64,000 nt of DNA from Klebsiella sp. BIGb0138 (GCF_004342285.1 NZ_SMCV01000011.1:1-64000); one strand, 5' to 3'; numbered from the stretch's first letter, positions 17,886 through 27,597 are shown. Notes: a model not told the origin generated them from the letters alone. Made by a program: numbers and translations.

Positions 17886-18827
17886 ATGCCAGGCAAAGTC
17901 TGTGTATTTGGTTCATTTAACTTCGATATGGTTGCCCGGGTTGCACGCTTCCCGGTACCCGGCGAATCCCTGGTGGCTTCCGGGAGTATGACCAGCGCCG
18001 GTGGCAAAGGGGCGAATCAGGCGACGGCGGCGCTGAAGGCCGGCGCTAATGTCCACTATATCGGCAAGATTGGTGAAGATACTTTTGGCCATTTCGCGCG
18101 CCGGCACCTCAAGGCGGTGGGATTTAATGCCGTCACCTTACTGGTGACCGATCAGGCCCCCACCGGTAACGCGCTTATTTATGTCGCCGGCGATGATGCT
18201 GAAAACATGATTGCCGTCGATCCTGGCGCCAACATGACGGTGTCCGATGATGAAATTGCCGGTTGTATTGCGGCGATCGGCTGCGCCGACGTGGTGCTGG
18301 TTCAACTGGAGAATAACCTGTCTGCTATTGAACAGGTGATTGCCGCAGGCAGGGCCTCCGGCGCCTTTGTCGTGCTTAATCCCGCCCCCTGGCAACCGGT
18401 CGACGATGCCTTTCTCGGCAAAGTGGATTTATTGACCCCCAACGCCACGGAAGCCTGGCTGATGACCGGATGTCGGGCAGACGATCTGCCCGGAGCCGGG
18501 CAGGCAGCTGAGGTGTTGCACTCGCGTGGGGCGAAAAACGTCATCATCACCCTCGGGGCGAACGGCGCTTTACTGAGTGAGCAGGGCGTGAAAACTCATA
18601 TCCCGTGTTTCCCATCTCACCCCTGTGACACCACGGGAGCAGGCGATGCGTTCAATGGGGCGCTCGCCGCCCGCCTTGCCTGTGGCGATGCGCTCCATGT
18701 GGCCACCCGGTTTGCGGCGGCCTATGCCGCGGTCAGCGTCGAAAGGCGCGGCGCCTCATCTTTGCCAGATTATGAAGAAGCGCTGGAACGTCTTGCCCGT
18801 ACCACCTCTGATGTTGAAGTGGCCTGA
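17886..18827 (+). CDS. PfkB/ribokinase-family sugar kinase
   Basis: A 313-residue kinase. GGKGANQ (39-45) is the ribokinase substrate signature and DTTGAGDAF (248-256) holds the catalytic base Asp254 and the anion hole. It lies 14 nt after the epimerase gene, with AAAGGAGAG before its ATG. By context it would supply the 6-phosphate that the AlsE-like enzyme converts. Sequence alone does not distinguish ribose, allulose or similar substrates. Confidence 0.87.
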   Translation: MPGKVCVFGSFNFDMVARVARFPVPGESLVASGSMTSAGGKGANQATAALKAGANVHYIGKIGEDTFGHFARRHLKAVGFNAVTLLVTDQAPTGNALIYVAGDDAENMIAVDPGANMTVSDDEIAGCIAAIGCADVVLVQLENNLSAIEQVIAAGRASGAFVVLNPAPWQPVDDAFLGKVDLLTPNATEAWLMTGCRADDLPGAGQAAEVLHSRGAKNVIITLGANGALLSEQGVKTHIPCFPSHPCDTTGAGDAFNGALAARLACGDALHVATRFAAAYAAVSVERRGASSLPDYEEALERLARTTSDVEVA

Positions 18828-18862
18828 AACCCTACTGTAAAAAACGATAACGAGGATAGACC

Positions 18863-20197
18863 ATGAGTACGCTGATCACTGACAAAGTGGATAAAGATGC
18901 GATTCACAACGAAAAGCTGGATACCAGCGCCTACCTGTCGCATACCCCCTGGCTACAGTTTTTGCTGGTGTGCTGCCTGTTTGCCCTCTGGGGCATGGCA
19001 GGCAACCTGAATGACATTCTGATTGCCCAGTTTAAAAAGGGATTTGATCTGACCGATACCCAGACGGCGCTGGTACAGTCGATTTTTTTCCTTGGCTACT
19101 TTTTTGTGGCGCTGCCCGCCGCCGCGCTGATCAAACGCTACTCCTATAAAGTGGCGATCGTGATTGGCTTATGCCTGTACGCGCTGGGCTGCTTTCTGTT
19201 TGTGCCTGCGGCGCAAATTATGACGTATGGCGCTTTCCTTGCCTGCCTTGGTGTGATTGCCTGTGGCCTCTCTTTTCTGGAAACATCCGCCAATACCTAT
19301 TCCAGTCTGCTGGGACCGATCCAGTCGTCAACACAGCGCATTAACTTTTCGCAGATTTTTAACTCTCTGGGGGTGATTTCCGGGGTTCTTATCGGCCAGA
19401 TGATGGTCTTCGGCGAACACGACCCGAGCCACGATCAACTGCTGGCCATGCCCGCTGAGATGGCAGAAGCGGCGCGGCATCAGATGGTAAGCCAGGTTGT
19501 CGGACCTTATCTGATTATTGGCTCGGTGCTGGTTGTGCTGGCTCTGGTCTTTGTCTTCATTAAGTTCCCGTCCTGCAAGGGGGAACAATCTCAGCAGCAA
19601 CAGACGCCTGGCGAGAGTATGGGACCGACGCTGAAACGCCTTTTTGCGCTGCCGCGTTTTCGGCTGGGTGTGCTGTCACAGTTTCTCTACGTCGGGGCGC
19701 AGGTTGGCGTATGGAGTTTCACTATTCGTTTCGTACAGCTTGTTCAGCATGGGACCAGCGAGCACTCCGCTACCTACTGGCTGCTGGCCTCGCTGGTGAT
19801 CTACGCCATAGGTAAAGGCATCGCCACCTGGCTGATGAATCGCCTGAATCCCGCGGCGCTGTTGGGAGCGTTTGCATTGGTGGCGACGGTGCTGCTGCTG
19901 GTTGCGGTCTTCAGCCACTCGATGTTAGCGGTCTATGCTCTGATACTGGTGAGCTTCTGCATGGCGCCGTGCTGGCCAACCAACTTTGGTCTGGTGATTA
20001 AAGGAATGGGCAAAGATACGCAAACCGCCGGTTCCATTGTGGTGATGTCGATCATCGGTGGGGCAGTCATCCCATTAGTGATGGGGATTATCTCCGATCT
20101 TAACGGCGGCAATATGCAAATCGCCTTTATGGTGCCGTTGCTGTGCTTTGTGTATGTCGCTTTCTATGGCTTCTGGTGTGTGCGTAAAGGAGTATAA
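18863..20197 (+). CDS. FucP-like sugar:H+ symporter (FHS family MFS)
   Basis: A 444-residue, 12-helix inner-membrane symporter of the fucose-galactose-glucose:H+ (FHS) family. Typical features are the polar N-terminal FALWGMAGNLNDILIAQFKK, where LNDIL holds the asparagine/aspartate pair of FucP, and LETSANTYSSLLGP. Relatives include FucP and the deoxyribose permease DeoP. It sits third in the rightward operon and is presumed to import the sugar used by the PfkB kinase. Confidence 0.87.
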   Translation: MSTLITDKVDKDAIHNEKLDTSAYLSHTPWLQFLLVCCLFALWGMAGNLNDILIAQFKKGFDLTDTQTALVQSIFFLGYFFVALPAAALIKRYSYKVAIVIGLCLYALGCFLFVPAAQIMTYGAFLACLGVIACGLSFLETSANTYSSLLGPIQSSTQRINFSQIFNSLGVISGVLIGQMMVFGEHDPSHDQLLAMPAEMAEAARHQMVSQVVGPYLIIGSVLVVLALVFVFIKFPSCKGEQSQQQQTPGESMGPTLKRLFALPRFRLGVLSQFLYVGAQVGVWSFTIRFVQLVQHGTSEHSATYWLLASLVIYAIGKGIATWLMNRLNPAALLGAFALVATVLLLVAVFSHSMLAVYALILVSFCMAPCWPTNFGLVIKGMGKDTQTAGSIVVMSIIGGAVIPLVMGIISDLNGGNMQIAFMVPLLCFVYVAFYGFWCVRKGV

Positions 20198-20198
20198 A

Positions 20199-20588
20199 AT
20201 GCGTGACCTGATACGTAACATCGCTCATATCGGCTACCAGGTGCAGGATATCGCGCGCTCGTTGGCCTTTTATCAGCCCCTCGGCTTTACGCTGCGGCGG
20301 CGTTTTAGCAAACCCTCCGGAAGCGGGAATATTGAGGTGGCATTTATCGAAATGGGGGGCGTGGTACTGGAGCTGTACCAGCTCCCCAATGGCCTCGCCT
20401 TCGATCGCGCTCGCTGCGGGATAGACCATATTGCGCTGGAAGTCAGCGACCTTGCTGCGGTCATGGCGGTGCTCACAACGTTGGGCTATCCGCTGGATGA
20501 AGGGCCGGTACAGGAAGAGAAGCTCCGGTTCCTGCTGATTCGTGGCCCGGATGGCGAACGTCTCGAGTTTGACCAGTATCTGGCGTAA
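20199..20588 (+). CDS. VOC (glyoxalase/bleomycin-resistance fold) protein
   Basis: A 129-residue protein with the paired beta-alpha-beta modules of the vicinal-oxygen-chelate family. The start at 20199 has AAAGGAG just upstream and follows the symporter stop directly. Candidate metal ligands include His8 (NIAHIGYQV), Glu55/Glu48 (VALELYQ region), His73 (GIDHIALEV) and Glu124 (RLEFDQY). A lactoylglutathione-lyase or sugar-phosphate isomerase/epimerase role is possible. Function unassigned; co-operonic with sugar catabolism genes. Confidence 0.75.
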   Translation: MRDLIRNIAHIGYQVQDIARSLAFYQPLGFTLRRRFSKPSGSGNIEVAFIEMGGVVLELYQLPNGLAFDRARCGIDHIALEVSDLAAVMAVLTTLGYPLDEGPVQEEKLRFLLIRGPDGERLEFDQYLA

Positions 20589-20590
20589 TA

Positions 20591-20851
20591 CTATTTCCCG
20601 GTGAGCCACCATATAAGCAACAGCGGAGGGAAGAGTATAAGCAGAAAAATGGGGAGCTCCTCAGCAAGGCTATAGCCGACCCTCGTGATGCCAAAGATCA
20701 TATTCGCGACGGCCACGCCGAGCCACAGCAGTGAAAAAAACAGCGCGAAGGTGACCGCGGCAGGCGGATACACCGCGCTGAACAGTTTGCTCAGCAGACG
20801 GCATGCCCCCGCCAGCAGAAAACCGCAGAGCAGAAATAGCAGCGTGCGCAT
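20591..20851 (-). CDS. Small three-helix membrane protein, unknown
   Basis: An 86-residue hydrophobic protein. ATG 20851 is preferred because AAGGGAAG lies 7-8 nt upstream. Three hydrophobic segments (about 3-18, 30-50 and 62-80) are visible, with no recognisable motif. It ends 2 nt from the convergent VOC gene. It could be co-transcribed with nothing obvious, and the next leftward genes upstream (SDRs) are the nearest neighbours on the strand. Confidence 0.6.
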   Translation of the reverse strand: MRTLLFLLCGFLLAGACRLLSKLFSAVYPPAAVTFALFFSLLWLGVAVANMIFGITRVGYSLAEELPIFLLILFPPLLLIWWLTGK

Positions 20852-20909
20852 ACTCAGACTTCCCTTCATCTCAGGCCGGCGGAACGGACTCTCCGGCCAG
20901 CGGTTTCTC

Positions 20910-21812
20910 TCAGGCCGTACGGTGAGGAGTGAGCAAATCCCCTAATCCGATACGTTGTAAAAACTCTTTGCGAATGCGATCGGCGACGGCGTTAACTACG
21001 GCGGCGCCATCATCCGACGGGTCGACATGCACGCGGAACGGGCGCGTGCCGTAGGGGGCATTGACAATATTGACCATCGCCGCGGCAACCTCCGCCACAT
21101 CCGCCTCTTCGGGTTCGCAGGCGGCCAGGCCGCGCAGCGCTTCTTCGCCCAGGCCGGCGGTAGGCCCGCTTAGAGTATATTCCCGTTCGCGTGCGCTGTC
21201 CGCCGGTTTGCCAGAGTGCAGAAAATGGTTGGTACCTTTGGTAAAGGCGCCGGGAACGATAATCGAGCTCTCAATGCCCCAGCGCGCCAGTTCCGCGGCA
21301 TAGCTGACGGCCACCGCATCCATTGCTGCCTTTGCCGCAAAGTAGGGCGCCAGATACGGAGGCGTCCCGCCGCGGGTGCTGCTGCTGCCCACCCACAATA
21401 AGAGCCCATGCCCCTGTTTACGCAGCTGCGGCAGGGCGGCGCGGTTCACCCGCTGGGTGCCCAGCACATTAATATCGTAAAGCTGAGTGAACTGTTCCGG
21501 CAGGAAAGCTTCCGTCGGTCCGTAGACCATATGGCCCGCGTTGTGCACTACCACATCCAGGCGTCCTTCGCGGGCAATAATGTGCGCTATCGCCGCCTCG
21601 GCGGAATCCCCGGACTGAACATCCAGTTCAACGGTGCGCAAATCGACACCGCGCCGGGCGGCATAATCCAGGGCGTGCTGCACCTGCGGCGCATTCCGTC
21701 CGGCGGTGTCACGCATACTGGCATAGACAATATGGCCGGCGTCAGCAAAAGCCCGGGCCGCCAGCGCCCCGAACCCGCTGGAGGCGCCGGTAATCAGAAT
21801 AACGTGTTGCAT
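20910..21812 (-). CDS. Short-chain dehydrogenase/reductase (SDR)
   Basis: A 300-residue NAD(P)-dependent SDR. The start at 21812 has AGGAG 7 nt before it. TGASSGFG (8-15) is the cofactor loop, NAG is present in VVHNAGHMVYG, and the catalytic Tyr-x3-Lys is APYFAAK. A longer C-terminal tail than classical SDRs suggests the extended family near retinol or steroid dehydrogenase-like enzymes. It is second in a leftward pair with another SDR, opposite a LysR regulator. Confidence 0.85.
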   Translation of the reverse strand: MQHVILITGASSGFGALAARAFADAGHIVYASMRDTAGRNAPQVQHALDYAARRGVDLRTVELDVQSGDSAEAAIAHIIAREGRLDVVVHNAGHMVYGPTEAFLPEQFTQLYDINVLGTQRVNRAALPQLRKQGHGLLLWVGSSSTRGGTPPYLAPYFAAKAAMDAVAVSYAAELARWGIESSIIVPGAFTKGTNHFLHSGKPADSAREREYTLSGPTAGLGEEALRGLAACEPEEADVAEVAAAMVNIVNAPYGTRPFRVHVDPSDDGAAVVNAVADRIRKEFLQRIGLGDLLTPHRTA

Positions 21813-21869
21813 GATGTGCTCCTGAATAGCGGATAGCGAAACTATCCGCACAGAGTGAAAACGCTGAAC

Positions 21870-22607
21870 TTAGGCAAAACCGCCGTTAACCCGAATGACC
21901 TGCGAGTTGACCCAGCTACCGTCCGGGCCGGCGAGGGTCGCGACCACGCTGGCGATCTCTTCCGGCGCGCCGATCCGCTCCAACGGCGCCAGTCTGGCGA
22001 TGGCGTCAATCTGTTCGGAACTTTTGCCGTTGAAGAACAGATCGGTGCCGGTTGGCCCCGGGGCAACGGCATTGACGGTGATATTGCGCCCGCGCAGTTC
22101 ATTTGCCAGCACGTGCACCAGGCCTTCGACGCCGGCTTTCGAGGCGATATAGGGGCCATAGGCCGGGAATGATTTGGCAATCACACTGGTGGAGAGGGCG
22201 ATAATACGCCCGCCTTCACTGACCGCTTCCGCGGCGTTCGCCAGTACAAGGAAGGCGCCGCGCAGATTGGTATGAATCACCTTGTCGAAATCGGCGAGGC
22301 CAGCAGGTGTGATCTTTGCCATCGGCATGATCCCGGCGCTATGCACCACGACATCCAGACTGCCGGTCACCGCTTTGGCCTCGCTGAACAGGCGGCTGAC
22401 ATCGCTCTCGCTGGCAACATCCGCCTGGATAGCCACGGCGTGACCGCCTTTGACCGTGATCTCATCCACGGTCTGCTGCGCGGCCTGCGCGTTGCCCGCG
22501 TAGTTAACGATGACGGTGAACCCTTCCTGCGCCAGACGTTCGGCAATGGCGCGCCCAATACCGCGGGATGCTCCGGTCACCAGCGCCGTTTTGTGTGTAA
22601 CATTCAT
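21870..22607 (-). CDS. Short-chain dehydrogenase/reductase (SDR), FabG-like
   Basis: A 245-residue classical SDR. The start at 22607 has GGAGAG upstream. TGASRGIG (11-18), VHSAGIMP in place of the usual NNAG, and YIASKAG with the Tyr-x3-Lys pair show an intact catalytic site. The 3'-terminal GSWVNSQVIRVNGGF is the family C-terminal block. It is the first gene of the SDR pair, divergent from the LysR at 22750, which probably controls both. Confidence 0.87.
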   Translation of the reverse strand: MNVTHKTALVTGASRGIGRAIAERLAQEGFTVIVNYAGNAQAAQQTVDEITVKGGHAVAIQADVASESDVSRLFSEAKAVTGSLDVVVHSAGIMPMAKITPAGLADFDKVIHTNLRGAFLVLANAAEAVSEGGRIIALSTSVIAKSFPAYGPYIASKAGVEGLVHVLANELRGRNITVNAVAPGPTGTDLFFNGKSSEQIDAIARLAPLERIGAPEEIASVVATLAGPDGSWVNSQVIRVNGGFA

Positions 22608-22749
22608 AGTTCTCTCCGGGGGGCTAAGCATTATCCGTTTATTTACGGGTTGCCAGAGATATTAGTGTTTTTCCCGGAGAGATAAATGGGGATAATTTGA
22701 TATGATAATTCCATATAGATTAACAATTGATTGAGCTGAAAGGTGGCCG

Positions 22750-23697
22750 ATGGATAAGTTTGATACCCTCGTTCTCTTTACCCGCATTGTGGAGCTGGAA
22801 AGTTTCAGCCTGGCAGCGGATCGGCTGGGGATACCCAGAGCGACGGCCAGCAATGCAATAAAAGCGCTGGAAAAAAGCTTAGAGTGTCGACTCCTGGAGC
22901 GCACGACGCGACATGTGCGCCCGTCGTTGGATGGCAAGGCCTTTTACGAACGATGTGTGCATATCCTCTCAGAGCTGGATGACGCCGAGTCTTCGCTGCG
23001 CCACGCGCTAGTGCGCCCGCGGGGGACCCTGCGGGTGGATCTTCATGGCGCCCACGCGACGCGCATTGTTCTGCCGCGGATTGACGAGTTTCACTCCCGT
23101 TATCCGGACATTGAGCTGGTCATCAGCAGCGGCGATCGGCTGGTTGATCTGGTGCGCGAGGGGATTGATTGCGCCGTTCGCGCGGGCAAGTTAGAGGATT
23201 CCTCGCTGGTGGCGCGCTATTTAGCGACCATGCCGCAGGCGATCTGCGCCAGCCCGGAATACCTGCACCGCCACGGTTGGCCGCGCTCGCCAAACGATCT
23301 TCCGTCCCATCAATGCGTGAATTTTTTCTCTACCAGCAGGGGGACGAACTACCCGCTTGAACTGATGGTGAATGGCAAAGTCCAGGCCTTCTACCTCAAA
23401 GGATGGGTCACGGTGAACGATGCGGAAAACTATGTCAGTTGCGCCCTTCGCGGCGCGGGTCTTATCCAGTTGCCTCGCTACCACGTCGAGGAGGAGCTGG
23501 CAGAGGGGCGTTTAGTCGAAGTTCTGAGCGAATGGGCAAGCCCCGGGATGCCGCTTTCCGCACTTTATCCACAGCACCGGCAGCTCTCCCCCCGGGTGCG
23601 GGTGTTTATCGACTGGCTGAGCGCGCTCTATCAGCAGCGCTTCGCCGCCGGGAAATCCCAGGCGCCGGCCGCGGGTACTACACGTTATAAGGGGTGA
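22750..23697 (+). CDS. LysR-family regulator of the SDR pair
   Basis: A 315-residue LTTR whose N-terminal HTH (FTRIVELESFSLAADRLGIP, then RATASNAIKALE) spans residues 9-50. The effector domain is of the CrgA/AaeR-like cluster. It is divergent from the SDR genes with a 142-bp spacer, the classical LTTR arrangement. Its last 20 bp overlap the convergent LacI-type gene, an unusually tight junction with no room for a terminator. Confidence 0.86.
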   Translation: MDKFDTLVLFTRIVELESFSLAADRLGIPRATASNAIKALEKSLECRLLERTTRHVRPSLDGKAFYERCVHILSELDDAESSLRHALVRPRGTLRVDLHGAHATRIVLPRIDEFHSRYPDIELVISSGDRLVDLVREGIDCAVRAGKLEDSSLVARYLATMPQAICASPEYLHRHGWPRSPNDLPSHQCVNFFSTSRGTNYPLELMVNGKVQAFYLKGWVTVNDAENYVSCALRGAGLIQLPRYHVEEELAEGRLVEVLSEWASPGMPLSALYPQHRQLSPRVRVFIDWLSALYQQRFAAGKSQAPAAGTTRYKG

Positions 23698-24685
23698 TGA
23701 CATTAACGACCGACCACGGGCTGGTCAGATCGCGTGGTGCGAGAAAGCCATGAAATACCAACAGCGTCTGGAAAACGGCGCGGGCATCCTGATGGAGGTC
23801 GTGTTGAATGACCGCATTGATTTTACCCTCCAGCAGCAGGCGCCGATTTTCCTCATCAACATCATGCCCAAGGTAAGTGGCGATCTCCCGGTTGCATGCG
23901 GCGAAAGCGCGCAGGATGGCCGCATTTCCCCCGCCAACGCAATAGACCGCTTGCAATCTGGGGTTCGCGCGCAGCGCCCGACACATCACCTCAAACGTGG
24001 GGTCATCCATACCATAGCCTTCACTGATGCGGATAGGGCTCAGCGTCGGCGCCATGCTCCTTAACGCCGCACTGAAACCTGAGACACGCTCTTCCTCACC
24101 CAAAAAGTTTTGGCTGCTCAGTACCACCGCAACATCCAGTGCAGCATTGCGCAGCCATTGCGACATGAGATAGGCGGCGGTCCTGCCTGCCGAGAGGTTA
24201 TCGATCCCAATGTAGCGCAGCCGTTTGCTTTGTGGAATATCGGTAACCAGGGTGACCACCGGGACGCGATGTTTTTGCAGCTCATCAATAGTACGGGCGA
24301 GTAGTGGGTGGTTCTCGGCTTTCAGCACAATGCCATAGCTGTCATTGGCGCAGCGCAGCATCAGCTTGCGCATCTCGCGCACGCTGATGGTTTCGAAACA
24401 GTGGAAGCGCAGGTTTAAACGAAACGGCGCGAAACGATGAATTTCGTCGATCAAGGCATCGCAAACAAGACGGCTGAAGCGTTGCGGGGTATGTAATATC
24501 ACATCAACGGCAACGGTTCTGCCCGATGCCAGGTTAGTCCGCTCCTGTAGCTCGAGATCGTTAATTGCCTGGCGTATGCGTCGCTGCGTTTGCGCATGAA
24601 CCGCCCCGCGTTTATGCAATGCTCGATCCACAGTCGCTTTACTTACACCCGCCTGAGCCGCAATTTGTTTGATGGTAAACTTCAT
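23678..24685 (-). CDS. LacI-family regulator
   Basis: A 335-residue LacI/GalR protein: HTH FTIKQIAAQAGVSKATVDRA at residues 3-22, then a periplasmic-binding-protein-like domain whose YLGHDVDEENRRLL block is characteristic of the branch with sugar- or inositol-type ligands. It overlaps the convergent LysR gene by 20 bp and is divergent from the Gcd-family dehydrogenase 388 bp away, which it may regulate. Confidence 0.85.
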   Translation of the reverse strand: MKFTIKQIAAQAGVSKATVDRALHKRGAVHAQTQRRIRQAINDLELQERTNLASGRTVAVDVILHTPQRFSRLVCDALIDEIHRFAPFRLNLRFHCFETISVREMRKLMLRCANDSYGIVLKAENHPLLARTIDELQKHRVPVVTLVTDIPQSKRLRYIGIDNLSAGRTAAYLMSQWLRNAALDVAVVLSSQNFLGEEERVSGFSAALRSMAPTLSPIRISEGYGMDDPTFEVMCRALRANPRLQAVYCVGGGNAAILRAFAACNREIATYLGHDVDEENRRLLLEGKINAVIQHDLHQDARAVFQTLLVFHGFLAPRDLTSPWSVVNVITPYNV

Positions 24686-25073
24686 TTTGAGGTTTTTTTG
24701 AGGTCATCTGAATCTTTTGTTACTCAAATGTACATGATAATGTATTTAAGTAGTTACTTAATTTAATAAAAATATAAATGCTGGAGTATATGTTGTCGTC
24801 GACTACCGGCCTGGTTTACCACTATTTATCGCAGGGATAAGAGACATGTATAAGCATTATTTCCAATCATCGTATATCAGCACCTGAATTTCCCCCTTCA
24901 TTAATCTGGTTAATATTTTCCCTCCTTTGCGTTGGCAACAGGAGCGGGAGACTATTGCCAAAAAATAAAGTTTCGCATGTTAATTATTGCGATAGGTTAT
25001 TTTTTTAACCACAAAAAAATCTGTAGCAGTCCCTGAACTTCAGGGCAATCGTTTTAGCAAGGAAATTATTGAA
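24686..25073. other. Intergenic region upstream of the PQQ dehydrogenase, 388 bp
   Basis: AT-rich divergent spacer. A short inverted repeat, CCCTGA-ACT-TCAGGG (25031-25045), lies just before the dehydrogenase ribosome site (AAGGAAATT) and could form a leader hairpin. No gene seen. Confidence 0.4.
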
Positions 25074-27458
25074 ATGAAAAAAAGCGTTCTCCTGTTATCC
25101 AGGTTAATTGGTAGTTTACTGATTATACTGGGGTTGTTGCTTGCCGGTGGCGGGGTATACCTGATCACGCTCGGCGGTTCGTGGTTCTACCTGCCGGCGG
25201 GTCTGGCGATGGCGGCGGTCGGGGCAGGCTTATTTAAGCGCAGAACCTGGGCGCTATATATCGCCTGGGGACTATTGCTTATTAGCTTAATATGGGCTTT
25301 CGCCGAAGTCGGTAGCGATTTTTGGCAACTGGTGCCGCGAACCATTACTTTCCTGGTGGTGGCGCTATTCGCTACGCTGTTCTCACCGGTATTGCAGAGC
25401 GACGCTAAATTAGCGCTGAGCAACAAAGTCTCCACGCTATTGTCTGTAGGGTTGCTGATCGCAATAGTCGCTATTTTCGCGAATATGTTCCGCGTTCATC
25501 CTGAAATAGCAGCAGATAATACGCCGTCGAAGGTGATTGACCCGCAGGCGGAAGAGAATAGCGGTGATGACTGGACCGCCTGGGGGCGAAATACGCTCGG
25601 GCAGCGCTTTGCGCAATATAAGCAGATCAACACCGCAAACGTTAAAGATCTGAAGGTGGCCTGGACCTACCGCACAGGCGATTTAGCCATCGACGGCGCA
25701 GAGTACCAAACCACGCCGCTTAAGGTCGGTGATACGATGTACATGTGTACGCCGTTTAATAAAATTATCGCGCTGGATCCGGATAGCGGTAAAGAAAAGT
25801 GGCGCTACGATCCGCATGTGCAGATCACTGACGGCAACAAGCAGTGGAAACGCTGCCGCGGGATTGGCTACGCCGAGATCGCCGCGCCGGCGGCAAATGC
25901 CGAAGGTCAGGGCCAAAGCCTGCCGCCAGCGGCCTGCCGTAAACGTATTGTCGGTACGACTATCGATGCGCGCCTTTTCACCGTTGATGCCGAAACCGGT
26001 AAACTGTGTGAAGACTTTGGCGACCATGGTTTCGTCAATCTGCTGGATGGTCTGGGGCCAAGAGCGCCGGGCGATTACTATCCGACCTCTGCGCCGCTGG
26101 TAGCCGACGGCGTTGTGATGGTGGGCGGCAAGCTGAATGATAACCTCGAAACCGGCGAACCGTCGGGCGTGGTGCGTGGCTACGACGTTCAGAGCGGTAA
26201 ACTGCTGTGGGCATGGGATCCATCCCGTGGGGCGAAGGACAGTTCGCCGCTGCCAGACGGTCAAACCTATGCCATCGAATCGCCTAACTTTTGGGGAACG
26301 GCCTCTTACGATCCGAAGCTGGGGTTGGCCTATTTCCCGACCGGGAACCAGACGCCTGACTTCTGGACCGGGAATCGTCATGGTTATTCAGATGAATACA
26401 ATGACGCGATTGTGGCTATTGAGCTGAAAACCGGTAAAGAGCGCTGGCATTTCCGCACCGCGAATACCGACCAGTATGACTATGATGTTTCCTCTCAGCC
26501 GATTCTGTTCGACCTGCCGGGTAAAGATGGCAAGGTAACCCCCGTGGTCATCCAGTTGACCAAACGCGGTGAAGTGTTCGTCCTCGACAGACGCACGGGG
26601 GAACCGGTTTATCCGGTGGAGTATCGCAAGGTGCCAACTGACGCGATGCCCGGGATGAAGGTTGCAGATCGCCAGCCGTTCTCCGCCATTTCAGTGGGCA
26701 CGACGCCGTTGAAAGAGAGCGATATGTGGGGGGCCTCCATTTTCGATCAGCTGTATTGCCGTATTCAGTTTAAAGAGATGCGCTGGGAAGGGCCGTTTAC
26801 GCCGCTGTCAGATAAAAAGCGTACGCTGATCTATCCGGGCTACTACGGCGGTTTCAACTGGGGCGGCGGCGCGCTGGATATGTCTACGGGGACGCTTATC
26901 GTCAATGACATCCGCATGGCGCAATGGGGCCAATTCATTAAACGTGAAGATGCGGAACGGGAAGGGCTCAAGGCCAGCACCGAAGGTGAATACTCGAAGC
27001 AGCTGGGCACGCCATGGGGCGTACAACGCTCAATGTTCATGTCACCGCTTGGGGTACCGTGTTTTAAACCGCCGTTTGGATCGATGACCGCTATCGACCT
27101 CACCACCGGGAAAACCCGCTGGCAGGTTCCGGTCGGCAGTATTCAGGATGCGCCGGTCGGCGGCGTCGCTCCGGGCGTCTATATTCCACTGGGAATGCCA
27201 ACCATGGGCGGTCCGCTGGTGACGAAAGGGGGGCTGACGTTCTTCCATGGCTCGCTCGATTACTACGTACGCGCCTTTGATAACAATACGGGTAAAGAGC
27301 TGTGGCGCGGTCGTCTACCGGTTGGTGGGCAGGGCGCACCGATGACCTATGTCGGCAAGGATGGCAAACAATATGTCGTGGTGGTGGCAGGTGGCGCTAC
27401 GCGCACCGGTACCAACGCCAATCGCGGCGACTACGTGATCGCCTACGCGTTACCGTAA
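25074..27458 (+). CDS. Membrane-bound PQQ-dependent dehydrogenase, Gcd/quinate family (copy 1)
   Basis: A 794-residue protein: about five N-terminal transmembrane helices (residues ~8-145), then an eight-bladed PQQ propeller facing the periplasm, reducing ubiquinone. Propeller blocks include the start DDWTAWGRNTLGQRFAQYKQ and end GGQGAPMTYVGKDGKQYVVV. The segment corresponding to E. coli Gcd His262 reads CRGIGYAE instead of CRGVSYHE, and the active-site region NTDQYDYDVSSQP departs from HHDLWDMDLPAQP while keeping aspartates. This points to a substrate other than glucose (quinate, shikimate or a polyol). Single gene with its own terminator. Confidence 0.85.
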   Translation: MKKSVLLLSRLIGSLLIILGLLLAGGGVYLITLGGSWFYLPAGLAMAAVGAGLFKRRTWALYIAWGLLLISLIWAFAEVGSDFWQLVPRTITFLVVALFATLFSPVLQSDAKLALSNKVSTLLSVGLLIAIVAIFANMFRVHPEIAADNTPSKVIDPQAEENSGDDWTAWGRNTLGQRFAQYKQINTANVKDLKVAWTYRTGDLAIDGAEYQTTPLKVGDTMYMCTPFNKIIALDPDSGKEKWRYDPHVQITDGNKQWKRCRGIGYAEIAAPAANAEGQGQSLPPAACRKRIVGTTIDARLFTVDAETGKLCEDFGDHGFVNLLDGLGPRAPGDYYPTSAPLVADGVVMVGGKLNDNLETGEPSGVVRGYDVQSGKLLWAWDPSRGAKDSSPLPDGQTYAIESPNFWGTASYDPKLGLAYFPTGNQTPDFWTGNRHGYSDEYNDAIVAIELKTGKERWHFRTANTDQYDYDVSSQPILFDLPGKDGKVTPVVIQLTKRGEVFVLDRRTGEPVYPVEYRKVPTDAMPGMKVADRQPFSAISVGTTPLKESDMWGASIFDQLYCRIQFKEMRWEGPFTPLSDKKRTLIYPGYYGGFNWGGGALDMSTGTLIVNDIRMAQWGQFIKREDAEREGLKASTEGEYSKQLGTPWGVQRSMFMSPLGVPCFKPPFGSMTAIDLTTGKTRWQVPVGSIQDAPVGGVAPGVYIPLGMPTMGGPLVTKGGLTFFHGSLDYYVRAFDNNTGKELWRGRLPVGGQGAPMTYVGKDGKQYVVVVAGGATRTGTNANRGDYVIAYALP

Positions 27459-27484
27459 GTCTGCTGACTTCCGGGCAAAGCATT

Positions 27485-27517
27485 CAGGCAGGTTAAAAAA
27501 CCTGCCTGATTTATTTT
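27485..27517 (+). terminator. Rho-independent terminator of dehydrogenase copy 1
   Basis: Perfect stem CAGGCAGGTT / AACCTGCCTG with a 4-A loop, followed by ATTTATTTT; 26 nt after the stop codon. Confidence 0.85.
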
Positions 27518-27566
27518 CCACCCGGCGAAATGCCACAACTAACGGGACGCATACGGTGAGACGGGT

Positions 27567-27597
27567 AAAAAAAAGCTCCGGCGGATAGCGCCGGAGC
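27567..27597 (-). terminator. Rho-independent terminator of dehydrogenase copy 2
   Basis: On the minus strand GCTCCGGCG / CGCCGGAGC (27597-27575) is followed by eight T residues; 28 nt past the leftward stop. Confidence 0.88.
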
